Source: Schistosoma mansoni
Taxonomy: Eukaryota > Platyhelminthes > Trematoda > Strigeidida > Schistosomatidae
DNA length: 64,000 nucleotides
Assembly: GCF_000237925.1 (NCBI RefSeq)
Contig: NC_031502.1
Coordinates: forward strand, 21,078,909 to 21,142,908
Direction of reading: 5' to 3'
This document shows, piece after piece, positions 22,137 to 34,639 of this stretch. Each line of letters begins with the position of its first letter. Position 1 is the stretch's first letter. The notes beneath the pieces are model-generated. The model had not been told where the DNA came from. It did no database searches and was given only the letters and a program-made list of their open reading frames with translations. A program made the translations under genes and the position numbers.

Positions 22137-23290
22137 TTACTTAAGCCTGTTACACCTCGTGGAGGAGCATAGGCCGCCCACCAGCTTTCTCCATCCAACC
22201 CTGTACTGGGCAATATTTTCCAGTTTTTTCCAGTTAACATTCATCCTTTTCATATCCTCTTCTATTTCCCGGTGTAATGTGTTCTTTAGCCTTCCTCTTT
22301 TCCGTTTCGCCTCCGGATTCCAAGTTGGGGCTTGCCTCACGATGCAGTTCGGTGATTTCCTTAATGTATGTCCTATCCACTTCCAACGTCTTTTCCTTAT
22401 TTCCTCTTCAGCTGGAAGCTGGTTTGTCCTCTCCCATAAAACGCTGTTGCTGATAGTATCCGGCCAGTGAATGTTGAGTATTTTGCGTAGACAACTGTTT
22501 ATAAATACTTGTGCCTTCTTGACGATGGATGTAGTAGTTTTCCATGTTTCAGCTCCGTACAGTAGGACTGTCTTAACGTTCGTATTGATGATTGTGACTT
22601 TGAAATTAGTTGACAGTTGTTTTGAATTGCATATGTTCTTCAACTGTAGGGATTTTGTCGTTTCTTTGCCAATCCTTGCCTTTACATCTGCATCCGATTC
22701 TCCCTGTTTATCAATGATGCTTCCCAGGTAGGTGAATGTTTTCACCTCTTCCAGAGTCTCGTCATCAAGTGTGGTTGGGTTGGTGTTCTGAGTGTTGTAT
22801 TTGAGAATCTTGCTTTGTTCTTTGTGTATGTTGAGGCCTATTGATGCAGAGGCTACTGTTACATTTGTTGTCTTCATCTGTATTTGTCCGTGTGTATGAG
22901 ATAGGACGTCTAGGTCATCTGCGAAGTCCAAATAGTCTAATTGATTCTGAGATGTCTATTGTATTCCGTGCTTCCCCTCAGATGTCGAAGTCTTCATAAT
23001 TCAATCAATCACCAGAAGAAAAAGGAAGGGGAAGAGTAAACAGCCTTGTCTGACTCCGGTCCTTACTGAAAATGCATCTGTCAGCTGTCCTCCATGCACG
23101 ACTTTGCACTGTAGTCGGTCGTATGAGTTTTGGATAATGTTGACAATCTTTTCAGGAACTCCATAGTGTCGAAGAAATTTCCATAATGTTTTCTGGCACA
23201 CATTGTCAAACGCCTTCTCATAATCAATGAAGTTGATGTATAGTGACGAACTCCATTCAACTGATTGTTCGATGACGATCCATAGTGTCG
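22137..23290 (-). mobile_element. RTE-like LINE, 3' half
   Basis: On the minus strand it encodes the reverse transcriptase from 'YEKAFDNVCQKTLWKFLRHY' through TGVRQGCLL, then [16 protein letters not shown] and the C-terminus ending CNRLK. It ends in a short TAAG-type tail at 22137. Relative to the full-length copy at 39302 it is 5'-truncated and diverged, with frame breaks. It shares the in-frame TAG just before the FADD box (HGIQ-stop-T). Confidence 0.85.
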
Positions 23291-23702
23291 CAATTTAGTC
23301 TGAACTGAACAATAGATCCATAATTAATTACCAATAAGTTAGGAATGAATAAAATGTATTGAATAGTTTTCACTTTGATCTATAGTTAGTATAGGTTACC
23401 TAAATGTAAGATATTAATATAATACTCATTATTGATTGATGTTGAATATTATAGTTCAAAGTTAGTTAGAACAGTGTAGATCTATTTGTTTCTTATGGTA
23501 TTTTTTTGTTTTGGATTTTAAGTTTCGATATCATTAAGTACAGTATCGATTATGATTAATTGAGTAGTATAATGAAGATGTTTTAAGTCATTATGAAGAT
23601 ATCCTAAAAGATCCCCTACTTAATATGATCACGTTATTACTTGTTGATTCCTTGATGTAGAGGGGATTTTCTACGTTATGTAGTTACAAAATCTTGATAT
23701 AA

Positions 23703-26700
23703 TTAGGCACCAATAAATGCATTATTAGTGGTCTTGGAAATCTTTATAAGCCATTCATCATTAACAGAGTCAATTCTATGGTTAAAATGAAAGGTTTTAT
23801 TGTAGAGGTAACGTTTGAATCTGATGAGCCAAGCTGTGCATTGTTTGAGTTTAATCCATGACGAAAAATATGATATAAATGTATCAAGGGGAAAAACTGT
23901 AGTCATGGTGTCCAAAGTTGTGGCGTTCTTTAACTCTAGCTCGACTGGGAGTTTTAATATTTCTTCTCGTCTATACTCAGGCCATTTGTCCTTCTCAGTC
24001 GTTAGGAACTCGGGACCTGAAAGCCAAGCTTCAATACAGTTAGGGTCATACTTACATATTCCTCTGGAAGCTAGATCAGCAGGATTGATGGATGATGGTA
24101 CATACTTCCATTGAGATGGCCTAGTTCGTTCGTGAATAAAGTTAATTCTATTAGCTACATATGTCTTGAAACGTGACGTCGTATTAAGTATGTAATTTAA
24201 TACTATCATAGAATCAGTCCAGAAGTAGATTTCAGTCATATCCTTTAGCTTTATTTCTTCTACTATTTGCCTCATCAACTTCACTGCCAGTACTGCGGCT
24301 TGTAGTTCAAGGCGAGGAACACTGACAAATTTTAGGGGTGCTATTCTAGACTTACCTAGGATGAAGCTACATCTCGTTATACTTGCATCATATTGTAATC
24401 TCATATAGACTACGGCTCCATAACCGCTTTCCGAAGCATCCGAAAACAGATGTAAAGAAATCTGCCCTTTATCGTACGACTCAATATTGAGACATCGTGG
24501 CATTCTTAGGTCTCTGACACCTGCAACTGCTTCTAACCAACTTTCCCAACTCAATCGTGACTCCTCATCTATCATCTCATCCCACCCATAGTTTTTACGA
24601 CATAGTTGTTGCAGAATTCGTTTAGGGGTAAGTGATAAAGGCGCTAAAAATCCAAGCGGATCATATAACGATGATGCACATGATAGAATGCCTCTCTTAG
24701 TGATCGGGAGTTCAGGGAGATTTACGTCCAATGCAAAACAATCGGATTGCTTGTGCCAACAAAGTCCTAAAGTTCTCTGTATACGTTCTGTTGAACCTGG
24801 TATACGAACCAAATTGTTTGACCTATCGCCTATAGGGATGTCATTCAGCGCTTCATTTACGTTACTAACCCATTTATGTAAACGGAAACCTCCAAGCGCT
24901 ACGAGTCTTATTAGGTTAATTGCTAGCTCGGCAGCTTCAGACATTGTTTCTACTGAGACCAGACAATCGTCTACATAAAAATTTTGTCGTAAGGTGGACT
25001 GTGTTTTTTCATCGAACAAATCTCGGTGGTCTGCAGCTGTACGTCTTAAAGCATAAGTAGCGCAAAACGGTGAGGACGTAGCCCCGAAAGGGTGTACATG
25101 CAACTCATAGACCTCAGGAGAAGAGTCAAGATTACCATCGGGATACCATAAAAAGCTGAAGGCCCTTGTATCTTTTTCAGGTAGATGTACCTGGAGGAAC
25201 ATTTCTTCGATGTCTGCTGACAGTCCAATTTTATGCTTTCTGAATCTAAGCAAAACTCTCACTAGGTCGTTTGTAAGATCTGGTCCAGAATGTATACAAT
25301 CATTTAGAGACCTGTTTTGCAACTTAGCAGCACAGTCAAAGAGTATCCGAACTTTACCTGGTTTTTTAGGGGTAAATACGGGATGATGTGGGATAAAATA
25401 CCTTTCCTCTTCGATAGCTTGTGTTACTCGAGACAAATATCCTTTACTTTCGTGGGTAGCTAATATAATAGTATACTGTTTCCGAAGCTGTTCGTCTTTT
25501 AGTAACCTTTTACGTAGGTAAATTAATCGTTTTTCTATTTCGTGCTTATTTCTTGGAAGTGAGTGCCAATCCACTTTCCTGGGTATCGGCACTTGAGAAT
25601 GTCCATCGAGCAATACTGTTTGTTTGTCAGTAATTTCCATAATGGTCTTATCACATAGGGACATGACAACTTTATCAGAGTACTTATTTTCAGAAAATTC
25701 ATGTTCAAATAATTTGAGAATATCCTCCTCGAAAGAATTTTTTGCTTCTAAACAGTTTATGAGTGCTGAAGCTTTATTAAGTTGACCCGTCGGTCCAAAT
25801 AAAGCCCATCTTAACATCGTGAGGCATAGGGTTGTCTAGGTTTCCCGATACGCTAATCGATGACCCAGTGGGCCTCTGGAACGTCGACACCAAGTAACAA
25901 ACCGACCTTGTCACAGGCTATGGTGAGTAGCTGTACACCTTTCAAGTGTTTCCATCTTTCTTGGAAGTCCGTTGGTGGGATTTCTGCCCTTTTAATAGGT
26001 AGATTATCTATAGTATATGCACCTTCGATTTTTATTCGGTTAGTCTTATCTAAAGATTCAATTTCGAAATTGGTAAGTTCAGCGTTCTGAGATGACGCTC
26101 CAATTACAGAAGATATGTTTAATCTTGTCACTGTACCTGAAATTCCTACCTGCTTTACCACACCACTAAGCAGTAGTGTCGAATCTGAGCCATTATCCAA
26201 CAATGCATAGGTATCCACATGTCCTGTGGGACCATGTAACCTGACTGGTACAAATCCCAAATACGTTCCAGTAGAATAAGTAGAATTAAAGCATGCTTGT
26301 TTAGCATCAGGTTCTGTGTTGTGAAGAATTCAATGATGACGTCGCTTGCATCCATCGATTTCACACAACATCGGCAGTCCTTTGCTCGATGATTGGGTTA
26401 TAAACAACTAAAGCAAAGCTTAAACTTCTTCAGTAATTCCAACCTTTCGTTGTGATTTACTGCTAGCAGTTGTGGGCAAGATACGACTTCGTGGGTATCA
26501 GAGCAAATTACACAATGAACCTTTCCTTTACTGGACGATGTATGGATCTTAGCTCTAATAGAAGCAGATCGGTTGTTCGATGTCGTTTGAGCTTTGTAGC
26601 TCCCACTTGCTAACTTTCCGTAAGTGTTTGTGGCGATTGACACTTTCCTTTCTAAGAATTGCAACAAATCATCAAAATTGGGTTCTAGCCCCCTTCTTAA

Positions 26701-27710
26701 AACATCGTCTGCGGCTTCCGCCCATTTAAACTGTATACCTCGTGGTAGTCGTTTCACTATTCGTTTTATATTGGTCGAACAATTCAGATCGGTATTTCTG
26801 CCTATCTGTGACAAGGCTATCTTACAGTTGGTCATGAGTCTCGTTAGTTTCTGTAGTCCCGTCACATCGTCTTGATTTAGTGGTGTTCCATTTAACAATT
26901 TTGTTAAGAACGCTTCTACGATGTCATGTGGTCTGCCGAACTGTTTGTGTAGAATGTTAATTGCTTTAGTATAACCTTCTTCTTCTGGTAATAAAACACA
27001 GTATTCTATAGCATCCTTAGCTGTGCCTTCACAATAATGTATCGGGTACATTAATCTCTGAGTATCATCTTCTACTCTGTCGGCTATGTTAGCCTTGAAT
27101 CCTTTTATGAACGTTCAAAATTTCAAAGGACTTCCATCAAATTTCATGACCTCTATCTTCGGTAAACTGGCTGTCATAACTAGTGACTTGATACTATCCA
27201 CTTGTGCTTTGAGTTGCACCTCTTCGCTCAAATGTGCATTGGTATACTGGCGCCTTAGCGAGGCTGCTGGGGATACGTCCCCAGATAGAGACCCCAATGA
27301 CTCGTTAGTCTCTCTCGCTTTTCTCACTTGGCTTAAAGAGTTCGGAGTTAACTCTAACAATCGTTTGCGTAGTTGAAGTTCTCTAATCTCCAACTCAATC
27401 TTTTCTACTTCCTTTTCCCTAGAAACTACTTCGTCTTCTATGCTACACCTAGTCTCTACATAGTTGTCTCTTACAGAACAGCTGTCTTTAGGTTTAAGTA
27501 GAACATTATCAAAAGCAAGATTTAAGGAAATAAGTGTATTCACCTTAGAAACTGAAGGAATAATATTTTCAGCACTAGAATTGTCTGTGTCTTGGGAACT
27601 GTCATCGTTGTACTTCATCCTTCTCGTTCTCGTCATCATTGGGATGAATGAACCAAACCCGATTCTGACTAAATTCGTTACAGCAAGTATTTTCACCAAT
27701 TAGGACCAAA
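23703..27710 (-). mobile_element. BEL/Pao LTR retrotransposon fossil (Sinbad-like)
   Basis: Parts lie in order on the minus strand. The gag-like region (about 26.4-27.7 kb) includes a Cys-rich segment with CVICSDTHEVVSC. The Pao-type aspartic protease (about 25.85-26.3 kb) contains ALLDNGSDSTLL. A long reverse transcriptase/RNase H region (about 23.7-25.8 kb) contains NFYVDDCLVS and HLFSDASESGYGAVVYM. Integrase and LTRs were not identified in the window. It is broken in a few places but much better preserved than the gypsy copy at 3.8 kb, so it is of intermediate age. It lies antisense in sowah intron 8. Confidence 0.88.
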
Positions 27711-28149
27711 GTTCAGAACTGTATCCACACCAAATGAGACCAAAGTTTCCACTTTCTTGATCGAACCTGACAATTAATATTGAATGATCGCCAGTTAGAT
27801 GTTAGCAGTTCAAGAATCGACATATGAATAATGTTCATTCTTTTCAATGCACATTGTTAGCCATCACGATGTCTCTGATTGGGCTTTTTCTTGTAACTTG
27901 TACAGTGGAAGGTTGTAGAATTTTCATAAACTCATCTGAATAGGTTATGTAATTATTTGACATGATGATCTGTTAAAACACAAAAAGTCAGATAACTTGT
28001 TGAAATATCTGACTAGATGATAGGAACAGATAGCCCAGATATTCAAGCAGGCTGCCAATAATAATAATACGCCACTATTATCTGATGTTATCACAATGAC
28101 TCCATAGATTATTGTGCCTAGCTCTCTGATATGAACCGAAACTCTCAAA

Positions 28150-28925
28150 ATCATGTCAGTCAATCAGTAAGTCACAACGTAGAACTTCGTACGTACGTAC
28201 ATCAGTTCGAGTTGTCATACCACATCAGCACAGAGATGCAGTTATCGATTCAAATCCCATAGTGGTAGAAGTAGTAACAGTATAAGCAGTAGTCGAAAAG
28301 ATTAGGGTTTGAAGATGTTATTCAAGGAGTACAACACAGTGGAATAAATTTGGAAAGAGAAAAAGATAGAGACATGAAGAATTTGGAAGAACACAAACAG
28401 TGGATGCACCTTCACCATTGCAAACGATTTTGAGCCATGTCATTCAAGGTCTCTAACTATCGATTGCTATCATCTCACGGATCCCAACTAGGTAGTCTAC
28501 ACCTAACAACATGGCTCAGTCCAATTGTCAGTGACTTCATGGATTTGTGCGACGTTTCGGTCTGGCCGGCCCTAGTTTTCTTCCAACCTACCCCTACACC
28601 ATGAAACATTGCACGTCGGGGCAGATGGTGGTTGGGCATATGTAACACGTGTCTCAGTCATCTCAACTGATGAAGTTTCACTACTTCATCAATCGATTTG
28701 TCATCCTTACCTCATACCCGTTTCCTAACAACTGTATTACTTACTCTGTGGTCCCAGGATATACGAGCAATATTTCGAAGACACCTATGATCGAATACTA
28801 GTAGCCTACAAATATCCTCTACTCTTACCGGCCATGTTTCAGTGACTTCATGGATTTGTGACACGTTTTGATCTGGCCGCCTCTAGCTTTGTTCCAACCT
28901 ACTCCTACACCATAAAATCATGTAA
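28150..28925 (-). mobile_element. LINE-R 3' end, minus strand
   Basis: Read on the minus strand it has the WLRHVLHMPNHHLPR-type stretch and GWKKTRAGQTET. The end carries the gtacgtacgtac motif and a gactgact tail at 28150-28170. The piece near 28840-28920 repeats part of the same segment, suggesting two partial copies joined. Confidence 0.75.
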
Positions 28926-28929
28926 TATA

Positions 28930-29370
28930 TACTTACATATATATACTATGTAATATGATTGCTTAGCTTCAATATCTGATATTATACTACCGTAAAATAG
29001 AACTTTAATTAATACATTTCATTTATTCAATTCATTATTTAATCTATTTATTAAAACCATTAGGGGGGGGGACAATCCAACGTATATCATTGTTTTTTTA
29101 TTATGTTTTCAATTAAGGGGTGAATGTGTATCGACCTCATTTTTTTTTTAATGAAAATCATTTTAGTAATATGTTGATAGTTAATTAATTTTTCTAGAAA
29201 AAAAAAGAAAAAAAAATTCTTTTGTACTTTTTAACATTATTAAATATATAATTGTAGTTATATGAAGGTTATTCACTTTGATCTGATTTATGTAGAGTTA
29301 TGTGTGTAATGATTATATAATGAGTTTATACTGTTTACTCTCCAAATTATAAAAAAAAAATTATCATTAT
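28930..29370. other. Very AT-rich spacer with homopolymer runs
   Basis: Poly-A, poly-T and one poly-G run (near 29065). No coding sequence is visible. Confidence 0.4.
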
Positions 29371-29379
29371 AAGTATCTT

Positions 29380-29815
29380 TAGTCAGTCAGCTACAACGTA
29401 GGACCAGGCACATATATGTATCGGCGTTCAAGTTGCCATACCTCGTTAGCACTACAAGATGAACACCGAATTCATAGAAGTAGTTAATTTAGTGGTGGTA
29501 ATATATAAAGAAAGATTGTATATAAGGATATAGTATAGGAAGGAAAAAAGTTATGAAGCAATTTTAATCTCAAGGTTTAAGGAAAGATAAAGAGACTATA
29601 CACCTACACCATTGTGATCGATTCTGAGCCATGTCACCCACAGTCTCCGACCATTGGTTACGATAGTCACTTGGACCCCAACCAAGTAGTCTGCATCTAC
29701 CAACATGGCTCAGACTAGAAGTTAGTGACTTCAAGCTCTGATGCCATGTTTTGGTTTGGCCTTCCCTAACTTTCTTCCAACCATCCCCAATATTAGTCAG
29801 CATAACACGTCGTGG
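29380..29815 (-). mobile_element. LINE-R 3' end, second subfamily, minus strand
   Basis: Frames read RVMLTNIGDGWKKVREGQT, KTWHQSLKSLTSSLSHVGRC and GWGPSDYRNQWSETVGD. The 3' end near 29385 is gtcagtcagctacaacgtag (complement of the gactgac tail). Confidence 0.8.
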
Positions 29816-30030
29816 AAAGGCAGCATTGCTCTTACGCTGGTTGTCTAAAGGAAACACCTTACTGCCGTCACACCTCTGTACAGTCAGCAGTACGACTTCG
29901 CCTTCGGACCTTGAGTTTGCTTCTTTTAGTCTCACCGCTCTTCAACCGACCTGTCTGGCATGGTAGGACCTTGAGGAACGATTGTTCCAGCCAGTATAGC
30001 CCGACCACCACGTCAAGGTAGAAGCAACGG
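29815..30030 (-). other. Unidentified GC-richer block joined to LINE-R
   Basis: On the minus strand the open frame continues from unknown sequence (LLTVQRCDGSKVFPLDNQRK) straight into the LINE-R AFPRRVMLT stretch. The block is clearly less AT-rich than its surroundings and is found once in the window. It may be part of a different element or a chimeric insertion. Confidence 0.4.
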
Positions 30031-30089
30031 TCAGGATCTTTAGTAGTTTCTATAATTATATTAAACTAAAGACTGTTTACATTTGAAGA

Positions 30090-30240
30090 ATATTTGGGTT
30101 TGAATCTCGCAAGGCGAGATCGTGGATGATCACTGCTGAGGAATCCCACAATAGGACGAAACGTCTGTTCAGTGCTTCTAGGTTTTTCATGGTGGTCTAA
30201 CTTCCATTGACTCATGATCCCAACTATTAGAATATATTTT
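30090..30240 (+). mobile_element. SINE A, 5'-truncated
   Basis: Starts at box B (gggtttgaatctcgcaag), then the hammerhead module (CTGAGGA ... GGACGAAACG, cleavage triplet altered) and gactcatgatcccaac. Confidence 0.75.
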
Positions 30241-30394
30241 TTTTTGAAGAAAAGTGAATCATTTTCTAGAACGCTGAAATTCACCTTCTTGAAGTTAACT
30301 TGTTAGCGTAACTCAAGGTTGCCCTTTAAAAAAATGCATCCATGTATACTAGGATGAAAAAAAAATCTTAATTTTATGTAAAACTTAATATTTG

Positions 30395-30720
30395 TAATGT
30401 TGTGGTGTGGGTTACTTATATCCACATAAATAGTATATGATGATGATCAGGCATAGAATGTATTTTGGCAGAAGATCAATGAGGAAAGAACAGGAACGAA
30501 GCCCAGTTGGTATGAAAATGCATGAAGAATGAAATCAGAGAAGACGGACATATATTTGCAGAAGGAACAGTGAAGATTTAGACAATGGATTGTTATTTTA
30601 CAAGTCAACTGTTCACTGTATCGTTGTTAGATTTTAGTGAGATAGTCTGTAATTTTGTACCTAAATACATTCGATTGTCCCCACTCATGTTCTCACTCAC
30701 TCTAATGTTACAATAAACTT
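30395..30720 (+). repeat. Unnamed repeat D, copy 1
   Basis: Starts ttgtggtgtgggttacttat and ends near gattgtccccactc. Diverged copies occur at 42835-43065 (minus) and 47735-48570 (plus, interrupted). It has no coding motif that I recognise. Confidence 0.65.
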
Positions 30721-31029
30721 GACGGAAATCGTACTTATGATTATCGTATAAAGTCAAGTATTAAGACAAATTAGTTTGACATTTAGTAAACTAGTATATT
30801 GAAAGATAATTTCAGTGATGTATTGACACTTGCTAGAAAATTATCAGAAACTAACGATTACTAGATATCTTTTATTTATTCATTATGAATTTGGGGTTTT
30901 TTAATGGTCCTTATTCATAATTTAGCTCGAGATATAACTAACATTAGAAGTGAGTATATTCGTGACATTGTCGTTAATTTCTTCACACTTAGATTGCCTA
31001 TATGTTTTTATTGTATAGAACCAAACTAA

Positions 31030-31670
31030 CAATTCGATCATAGGTTTCTTCAAAGCATTGCTCGTATGTCCTGGCACCGCAGAATAAGTAATACAGTTGT
31101 TAGGAAACGGGTACTAGGTAAGGATGACAAATCGATTAATAAAGTAGTGTAACTTCATCAGTCGAGATGGCTAGGACATGTGTTACGTATACCCAACCAC
31201 CGACTGTCTCGATGTGCAATGTCTTATGGTGTAGGAGTAGGTTGTAAGAAAGCTAGGGTTGGCCAGACCGAAACGTGGCACAAATCCATAAAGTCACTGA
31301 CAATTGGACTGAGCCATGTTGTTAGGTGTAGACTACCTAGTTGGGATTCGCAAGATGATAACAACCGATGGTTAGAGACCTTGAATGATATGGCTCAAAA
31401 TCGTTTGCACTGGCGAAGGTGCATCCACTGTTTGTGTTCTTCCGAATTCTTCATGTTCATTTCTTTTTTCTCTTTTCAAATTTATTTCACTGTATTATAC
31501 TCCTTGAATAACATCTTCAAACCCTAATCTTTTCGACTACTGCTTATACTGTTACTACTTCTACCACTATGGGATTTGAATCGATAACTGCATCTCTGTG
31601 CTGATGTGGTATGACAACTCGAACTGATGTACGTACGTACGACGTTCTATGTTGTGACTGACTGACTATT
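31030..31670 (+). mobile_element. LINE-R 3' end
   Basis: An open frame at 31180-31527 reads VLRIPNHRLSRCAMSYGVGV, GCKKARVGQTETWHKSIKSL, LSHVVRCRLPSW and NDMAQNRLHWRR. The tail region has gtacgtacgtacgacgttct and gactgactga. It is 5'-truncated. Confidence 0.8.
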
Positions 31671-31884
31671 TACGCTACTCCGTATGGTCTCCTAGTACAC
31701 AAAGTATCTTCTGGCTAAATGCGAACCACTACAACATAAATATAAAACGTCCGTGTAGTTACATCAAAAGCTAAATATGATTCAAATTAGTGATTTGTTT
31801 TTTTGAGATAATTATTTAACTACTTTAAGTGGTGTTGTAAGACTAGGGAAACGAGACCCTAAAACTCTCGTTTTAGGGTTTAAC

Positions 31885-32025
31885 AGACATAGACATAACG
31901 TGCAATGTTTTATGGTGTATAAGTAGGTTGGAACAAATCTATGGGCAGCCAGACCAAAACATGGCATAAATCCATGAATTCACTGATAAGTGGATTGAGC
32001 CATGTTAGTAGTTTAGGTATCTACA
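31885..32025 (+). mobile_element. Short LINE-R fragment
   Basis: Matches the 'gcaatgttttatggtgta' to 'gagccatgtt' part of LINE-R only. Confidence 0.6.
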
Positions 32026-32099
32026 GTCAATTGAGCAAATCAAATACATTAACTTTGACTTTCCTAATATGAGATATTAAAACTGAACAATGTATATAC

Positions 32100-32930
32100 A
32101 GTAGAATATGTCAAAAAAAAAAACACACAACTGAAATCCACTTATAAAGTTGAATAGTTCAAAGTGTATTTTAATCAGCCATACTTTCTTTGTTTATTCA
32201 AACCCTATTTCCATCTGAATGCTTTTTGTATACAAAAAACAAAATAAATCACCTTATAACTAAATTACATCATTTTTTTTATTATTCTGTTTTGTTGTGT
32301 AATTCATGTATAATATCATGTTTACATATTTATACAGATGGTATATACTTTCCATTGATATTCTGATACATCCTTTTTTCTACTCTCACCCCCTCTCTTT
32401 CTTACCCTCTCATTTCTATGATGGTTAGTTACATTGATATTTCAATGAGATACTTGAATGCCTCGTTACATCTGTTTGTCCATTAATGTATGTGTATGTG
32501 TGTGTGTGATGTTTACATGAACATGTTTACTCACTCATTGATAAAGACTACTTTTAATTATGTAAATAGTGTAGCATTATATGAATGCATTTTATTATGC
32601 AACTTATTTGTTTATTCATAGATTGTTCTCTTAGTTTCTCTAAATATTTGGCTTTATTCATGGAAACCCGTAAATATATCTATGTATGTAGCTATATATA
32701 TATATATATAGCTCGAGTGTTGTGTGTGTTGTATGTGTATGCATAATTGAGAATAAGAAAGTTAGAGAGAGAGAGTAACTACTCAGGTCCTTCTATTTAT
32801 TCTATTTATTAACTATAATTGATTATATTCACAATTTTTTTTTGTTTCTATCGATATTGTATAAATTGACCTGTAGAGTTGTGATTAAGTAATAACTTGT
32901 AATTATCTAAATTGTTGCATATTTCAGCTA
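32100..32930. other. Low-complexity AT-rich stretch
   Basis: Homopolymers, tgtgtgtg near 32500 and (TA)n near 32695. No gene seen. Confidence 0.4.
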
Positions 32931-32934
32931 TAAG

Positions 32935-33295
32935 CAAAGATGGATAGTAGCTAGCAGTGGAATGGAGTTTGACGCGCGTTTCGTCCTATTTGGGACTCGT
33001 CAGTTGAGTGGATAATACGATGGTGTTTGGTGTGAAAGGTACTAGGTTCGAATTCCAGAGTGAACATCAACTCTGAGATGCAGGTACATCCAGCTCACGA
33101 TTTTCAAATAGGATGAAACGCGCTTCAAACTGGATTCCACTTCTAGCCACTATCCATCTTTGATTATAATGCTTGTGATTTAAGGCTATATCGAAACAAT
33201 ACGCACAGTATGCACATATGCCAATTAGAGACTGATCAGTTGCAGTCCTAAACATCAATGGGAAGATTCAAACAAACAATACTAAGTGAATTTAC
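32935..33295. repeat. Inverted pair of Sm-alpha repeats
   Basis: A minus-strand unit (32935 to about 33010) and a plus-strand unit (about 33070 to 33175) face each other, followed by the Sm-alpha head in reverse (33180-33295). The minus-strand hammerhead keeps CTGACGA, a perfect GTCC/GGAC stem II, GAAA and GTC, but its stem I no longer pairs. The plus-strand one has lost the CUGA core (ctcacga). Confidence 0.75.
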
Positions 33296-33439
33296 TGTTT
33301 ACTGTAGTTTTTCTAGAACAGTTGTTTAATGTAATTGTATATTAGGAGTTTTGTCCAGATATTTTGTGACTGAATGTCCAAGAAATAAATAACCACAATG
33401 CTAATGATAATAAAAATGATACAGTGATTCCTTTATATT

Positions 33440-33820
33440 GATTGCTTGAATCTTTCCATTGATATTTAAGACTGCAAATGATCTGCCTGTTTTTGTCACA
33501 TGTACATCCTGTGTACATTACCTTAATGTTGCTATTAAGTTAATAGGACGAAACGGCCATCCAGTGCTTACAGGTTTTCCATGGTGGTCTAGCTTCAATT
33601 GACTCATGATTTCAACTATGAAAAATATTAAGTTACAAGTATTATAAACAGAAATGGATGGTTGTTAGAAGTAAACATTGCAATGGCGTTTAAAGTGAAC
33701 GATACTGGATTCAAGTCTCGAAGTTCACATCAACTCTGAGATGGATGTATATCCAGCTGATGAGTTCTAATTGAAATGAAATAGTCATTCTGAATTCCAT
33801 TGCTAACTACAATCTAACTG
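33440..33820 (+). repeat. Sm-alpha repeat interrupted by SINE A
   Basis: The Sm-alpha head (33445-33540) and body (33636-33820) are separated by a SINE A insertion. The hammerhead at about 33755-33800 has the textbook core CTGATGA and GAAA with a GTC. Stem II (gttctaattgaaat) pairs poorly. Confidence 0.75.
33543..33626 (+). mobile_element. SINE A fragment inserted in Sm-alpha, with TSD
   Basis: The 9-bp duplication attaagtta (33534-33542 and 33627-33635) flanks an 84-bp 5'-truncated SINE A. It starts inside the hammerhead stem (ataggacgaaacggccatcc) and ends caactatgaaaaat. This fixes the SINE A 3' end and its age relative to the host Sm-alpha copy. Confidence 0.8.
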
Positions 33821-34074
33821 GATCTCTTCAATTGTTTTTTTTTGTGTGCATTAAATATGAGCTCAATATTTATTTCAATACCTAAATAATCATTTATAAA
33901 TTGTCAGCTAAAGGTTAAAATGTTTGCACGTATTATACATATTTCATTCTTGTTCATTTAGTTATAAATGATCGAATTCCATAGATTTGAACAAATTCAA
34001 ACTAGGTCAAATGAATTCCGATATTGACACCCTTGATTTCCTTGTTAACGCAGTTACTATCATTTGGTATTATT

Positions 34075-34400
34075 ATTATTATCATAGTTGAAAGCGTGAG
34101 TCAATTGAAGCTAGACCACCAGGGAAAACCTGGAAACACTGGACAGCCGTTTCGTTCTATTATGGGACTCCTCAGCACTGCGCATCTACGATCCCGCACT
34201 CGTAAGATTCGAACCCAGGACCTACCAGTCTCGAGCCAGAGCCTTTAACCGATAGACCATTGAGATGAGCGGCATCCAACGGTGTTAATGTGTAACTTCA
34301 ACTGATCCACGAAGTTGAGCGACCGTTCACCAATTGTCTTCAGTGAGTTCCTATCTCACAACAGATGTGGTTTGAACTCCACTGGTAACTGGTTATGAAA
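34075..34400 (-). mobile_element. SINE A, near-complete, minus strand
   Basis: It has the reverse of the SINE A order: tail, hammerhead module (core CTGAGGA, GAAA, GTC, but stem I arms no longer complementary), box B (complement of gattcgaacccagg), box A and leader (to about 34390). Confidence 0.78.
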
Positions 34401-34639
34401 ATAATATAACGTATTTATCATTTGAACTCTTTCCTAATCAAGTAGGCTAGTGTTAATAATTACCCACAATAGTAGTGTTTTAAAGAAATATATATTATTG
34501 CGTAATGAAAAAAAGACGTGACATCTTAGTTTCATCTTGTTCTTTTACATTCCTGGATAATTGAAATTGTTTTGTGCATATAAACAACTTCATTCTGTTC
34601 AGTTAAGTTGTTGGAGAAAATATTTTTTGTCTAAAACCT

